NCBI GenBank assembly: GCA_002371235.1
Contig: DFGN01000016.1
Location: 1 to 5,875 of the forward strand
Origin: Candidatus Saccharibacteria bacterium UBA3749
GTDB lineage: Bacteria > Patescibacteriota > Saccharimonadia > Saccharimonadales > Saccharimonadaceae
Length of the DNA stretch: 5,875 nt
Direction of reading: 5' to 3'
The notes beneath the pieces were generated by a model, which did no database searches, was not told the DNA's origin, and saw nothing but the letters and a program-made list of their open reading frames with translations. Shown piece after piece: positions 4,690 to 5,875 of the stretch. Every line of letters begins with the position of its first letter. Positions within the stretch are counted from its first letter, which is position 1. The position numbers were made by a program, and so were the translations under genes.

Positions 4690-5875
4690 AAAAAACTGTG
4701 GTGGGATTTGATGTAGTTGAGCGAAGAAGAGGTAGGAGAAGGTTGCTATTTGGCATTATGACGTTTGCAATGGCGTTTTGCTTTGGGTTCCTTAGTCAGA
4801 GGCGTTACGATAGCGATGTGGTAGAGGCGGCGTCGTTAAAGAGTTTTGATCCTGGTTATATTATTTCGGATTGGCAGATGGGTAATTATCAATCAATGAG
4901 CGAGGAAGAAATACAAGCCTTTTTGACGCGTAAGAATCCGTGTAATAATACGAATTACGATTACTATCTTTCACTTTCGGCTTCGGCTAGCCCGAATTAT
5001 CAATGGCATTTTGATAATGGGCATTTTATTTGTCTTTCAGAAGAGCTGTTTGGTGATGGTGAGGTGATTGGTGAAGGGGATACGGCGGCGCATATTCTTT
5101 GGGAAACAGCGCAGGAATACAAGATAAATCCGCAGGCATTGATTGTATTATTGCAAAAAGAGACTGGACTGATTACCGATCCAATTCCAAACACTTGGGA
5201 TTACCGACGGGCGACTGGATACGGATGCCCTGATACGGCACCGTGTTCGTCGCAGTATTATGGATTTAAAAACCAAGTGAAGAAGGCAGCGGCATTGTTC
5301 AGAACGGTGCTTGATGGAGGGTGGACTAACTATCCGTTGGGTGAAAACTATGTACAGTATAATCCGAACGCAAGCTGTGGTGGGTCAGTAGTAAATATTC
5401 GATCTTTAGCTACTTCGGCTTTGTATCGCTATACTCCGTATCAGCCTAATGATGGGGCGCTTGCGGCCGGTTATGGTACAGCACAGTGTGGAGCGTATGG
5501 GAATCGGAATTTTTATTTGTATTTTGAGGATTGGTTTGGGGGGATAACCGAAACGAAAGCAGAAACGACTGTGATCGACGAAAAAGCATCGGATGAATTA
5601 ACTTGGGAAACATATAGGGCTATGTTAGAAGAGGCTAATCATAAAGGTGTTTTATTTGAATTAAACAAGGTTTATTCTGCTAAAGATAAGATAACGAGAT
5701 TAGATGCTGTAAAAATACTCTGGAAATTGTTTGATAGTGGGCGGGAAGATGTATCGTTTAATGATATAAGTCCATACAATGCTTCGAGCAGGGAAGCAAT
5801 AGAATGGGCTTACAATAACGGCATAACGAAGTATTATATTACGGAGGGACTATTTGCGCCTGAAGTAAAAATTTC
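4686..5875 (+). CDS. Exported lysozyme-like wall-associated protein with C-terminal SLH-type domain, cut by window edge
   Basis: The frame is open from ATG 4686 to the right edge (396 full codons); the C-terminus is missing. A very basic start (RRRGRRR, 13-19) precedes a hydrophobic segment (20-36), then a possible cleavage site near A48. Residues about 54-286 form the conserved domain. Its motifs are SMSEEEIQAFL (70-80), INPQALIVLLQKETGL (147-162), GYGCPDTAPC (178-187), YYGFKNQV (191-198), YNPNASCGG (225-233) and AYGNRNFYLYFEDWFG (270-285). The Glu in QKE (E159) sits where lysozyme-like and transglycosylase folds keep their catalytic Glu, so peptidoglycan cleavage is plausible but unproven. 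Six ectodomain cysteines (86, 116, 181, 187, 231, 268) could make three disulfides. From about 336, ITRLDAVKILWKLF followed by FNDISP and AIEWAYNNGIT resembles an SLH repeat, which binds wall polymers. More SLH repeats may follow outside the window. It overlaps the preceding gene by 4 bases. Confidence 0.85.
   Translation, partial: MKKTVVGFDVVERRRGRRRLLFGIMTFAMAFCFGFLSQRRYDSDVVEAASLKSFDPGYIISDWQMGNYQSMSEEEIQAFLTRKNPCNNTNYDYYLSLSASASPNYQWHFDNGHFICLSEELFGDGEVIGEGDTAAHILWETAQEYKINPQALIVLLQKETGLITDPIPNTWDYRRATGYGCPDTAPCSSQYYGFKNQVKKAAALFRTVLDGGWTNYPLGENYVQYNPNASCGGSVVNIRSLATSALYRYTPYQPNDGALAAGYGTAQCGAYGNRNFYLYFEDWFGGITETKAETTVIDEKASDELTWETYRAMLEEANHKGVLFELNKVYSAKDKITRLDAVKILWKLFDSGREDVSFNDISPYNASSREAIEWAYNNGITKYYITEGLFAPEVKI
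5691..5875 (+). other. SLH-type domain within the lysozyme-like protein (incomplete)
   Basis: Residues about 336-396 show the S-layer homology pattern. A helix ITRLDAVKILWKLF is followed by Phe-Asn-Asp-Ile-Ser, then a helix AIEWAYNNGI, a Gly-Leu-Phe turn (EGLFAPE), and the start of the next helix at the edge. SLH domains usually bind secondary wall polymers and often occur in threes. Whether more copies follow cannot be seen here. Confidence 0.65.

Noticed and set aside
4722..4800. Twin-arginine signal in the lysozyme-like protein
   Set aside because: The RRRGRRR-LL start is arginine-rich but does not fit the S/T-R-R-x-F-L-K pattern. A Sec signal or anchor with a basic n-region explains it.
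5000..5194. Open frame of 64 codons on the minus strand
   Set aside because: It is antisense to the most conserved part of the lysozyme-like domain and has no sign of its own expression.

Overview
The window looks like part of a Candidatus Saccharibacteria (TM7) or closely related Patescibacteria chromosome. The argument rests on gene families, not on a database search. The rightmost gene belongs to a cell-wall-associated family with the GYGCPDTAPC and YYGF signatures that I associate with Saccharibacteria and Actinobacteria. The small membrane-anchored protein before it, and the Ser/Thr/Asn-rich exported protein at the left end, also resemble Saccharibacteria proteins. TGA is used as a stop (end of the gene at 4081-4689) and Trp is encoded by TGG at conserved sites, so the standard bacterial code fits. 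This argues against the UGA=Gly code of Gracilibacteria/Absconditabacteria.

Layout. Positions 1-531 (minus strand, cut by the left edge) encode a secreted Ser/Thr/Asn-rich surface protein with its own strong promoter and a Shine-Dalgarno (SD) site. Positions 633-2375 (minus) encode a LytR-CpsA-Psr (LCP) cell-wall polymer ligase with a long cytoplasmic tail. Divergent from it, on the plus strand, are a stand-alone LexA-type winged-helix protein (2394-2720), a membrane-anchored CotH-type atypical kinase (2747-4042), a small membrane-anchored protein of unknown function (4081-4689), and a lysozyme-like protein with a C-terminal SLH-type domain (4686 to beyond the right edge). The last two overlap by ATGA. 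The window is almost fully coding: no gene-free stretch exceeds about 100 bases, and I saw no RNA gene, insertion sequence, CRISPR array or GC-rich intrinsic terminator.

The most striking non-coding feature is the 18-bp gap between the LCP and LexA-like genes. A perfect 10-bp palindrome, TATAATTATA, gives a consensus -10 box on both strands. Each start codon lies 8 nt from its -10 box, and each -35-like box lies 17 nt upstream inside the opposite gene, so the layout is mirror-symmetric about one point. Neither gene has an SD, so both are predicted to be leaderless or nearly so. The CotH-like gene repeats the pattern (a -10-like box 6 nt before ATG, no well-placed SD), while the other three genes have SD sites.

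As a working picture (inference), the window is a cell-envelope locus. The LCP protein would attach glycopolymers to the wall, the lysozyme-like/SLH protein would act on or bind to the wall, the CotH-like kinase would modify exported or surface proteins, and the LexA-like protein is a candidate local regulator.
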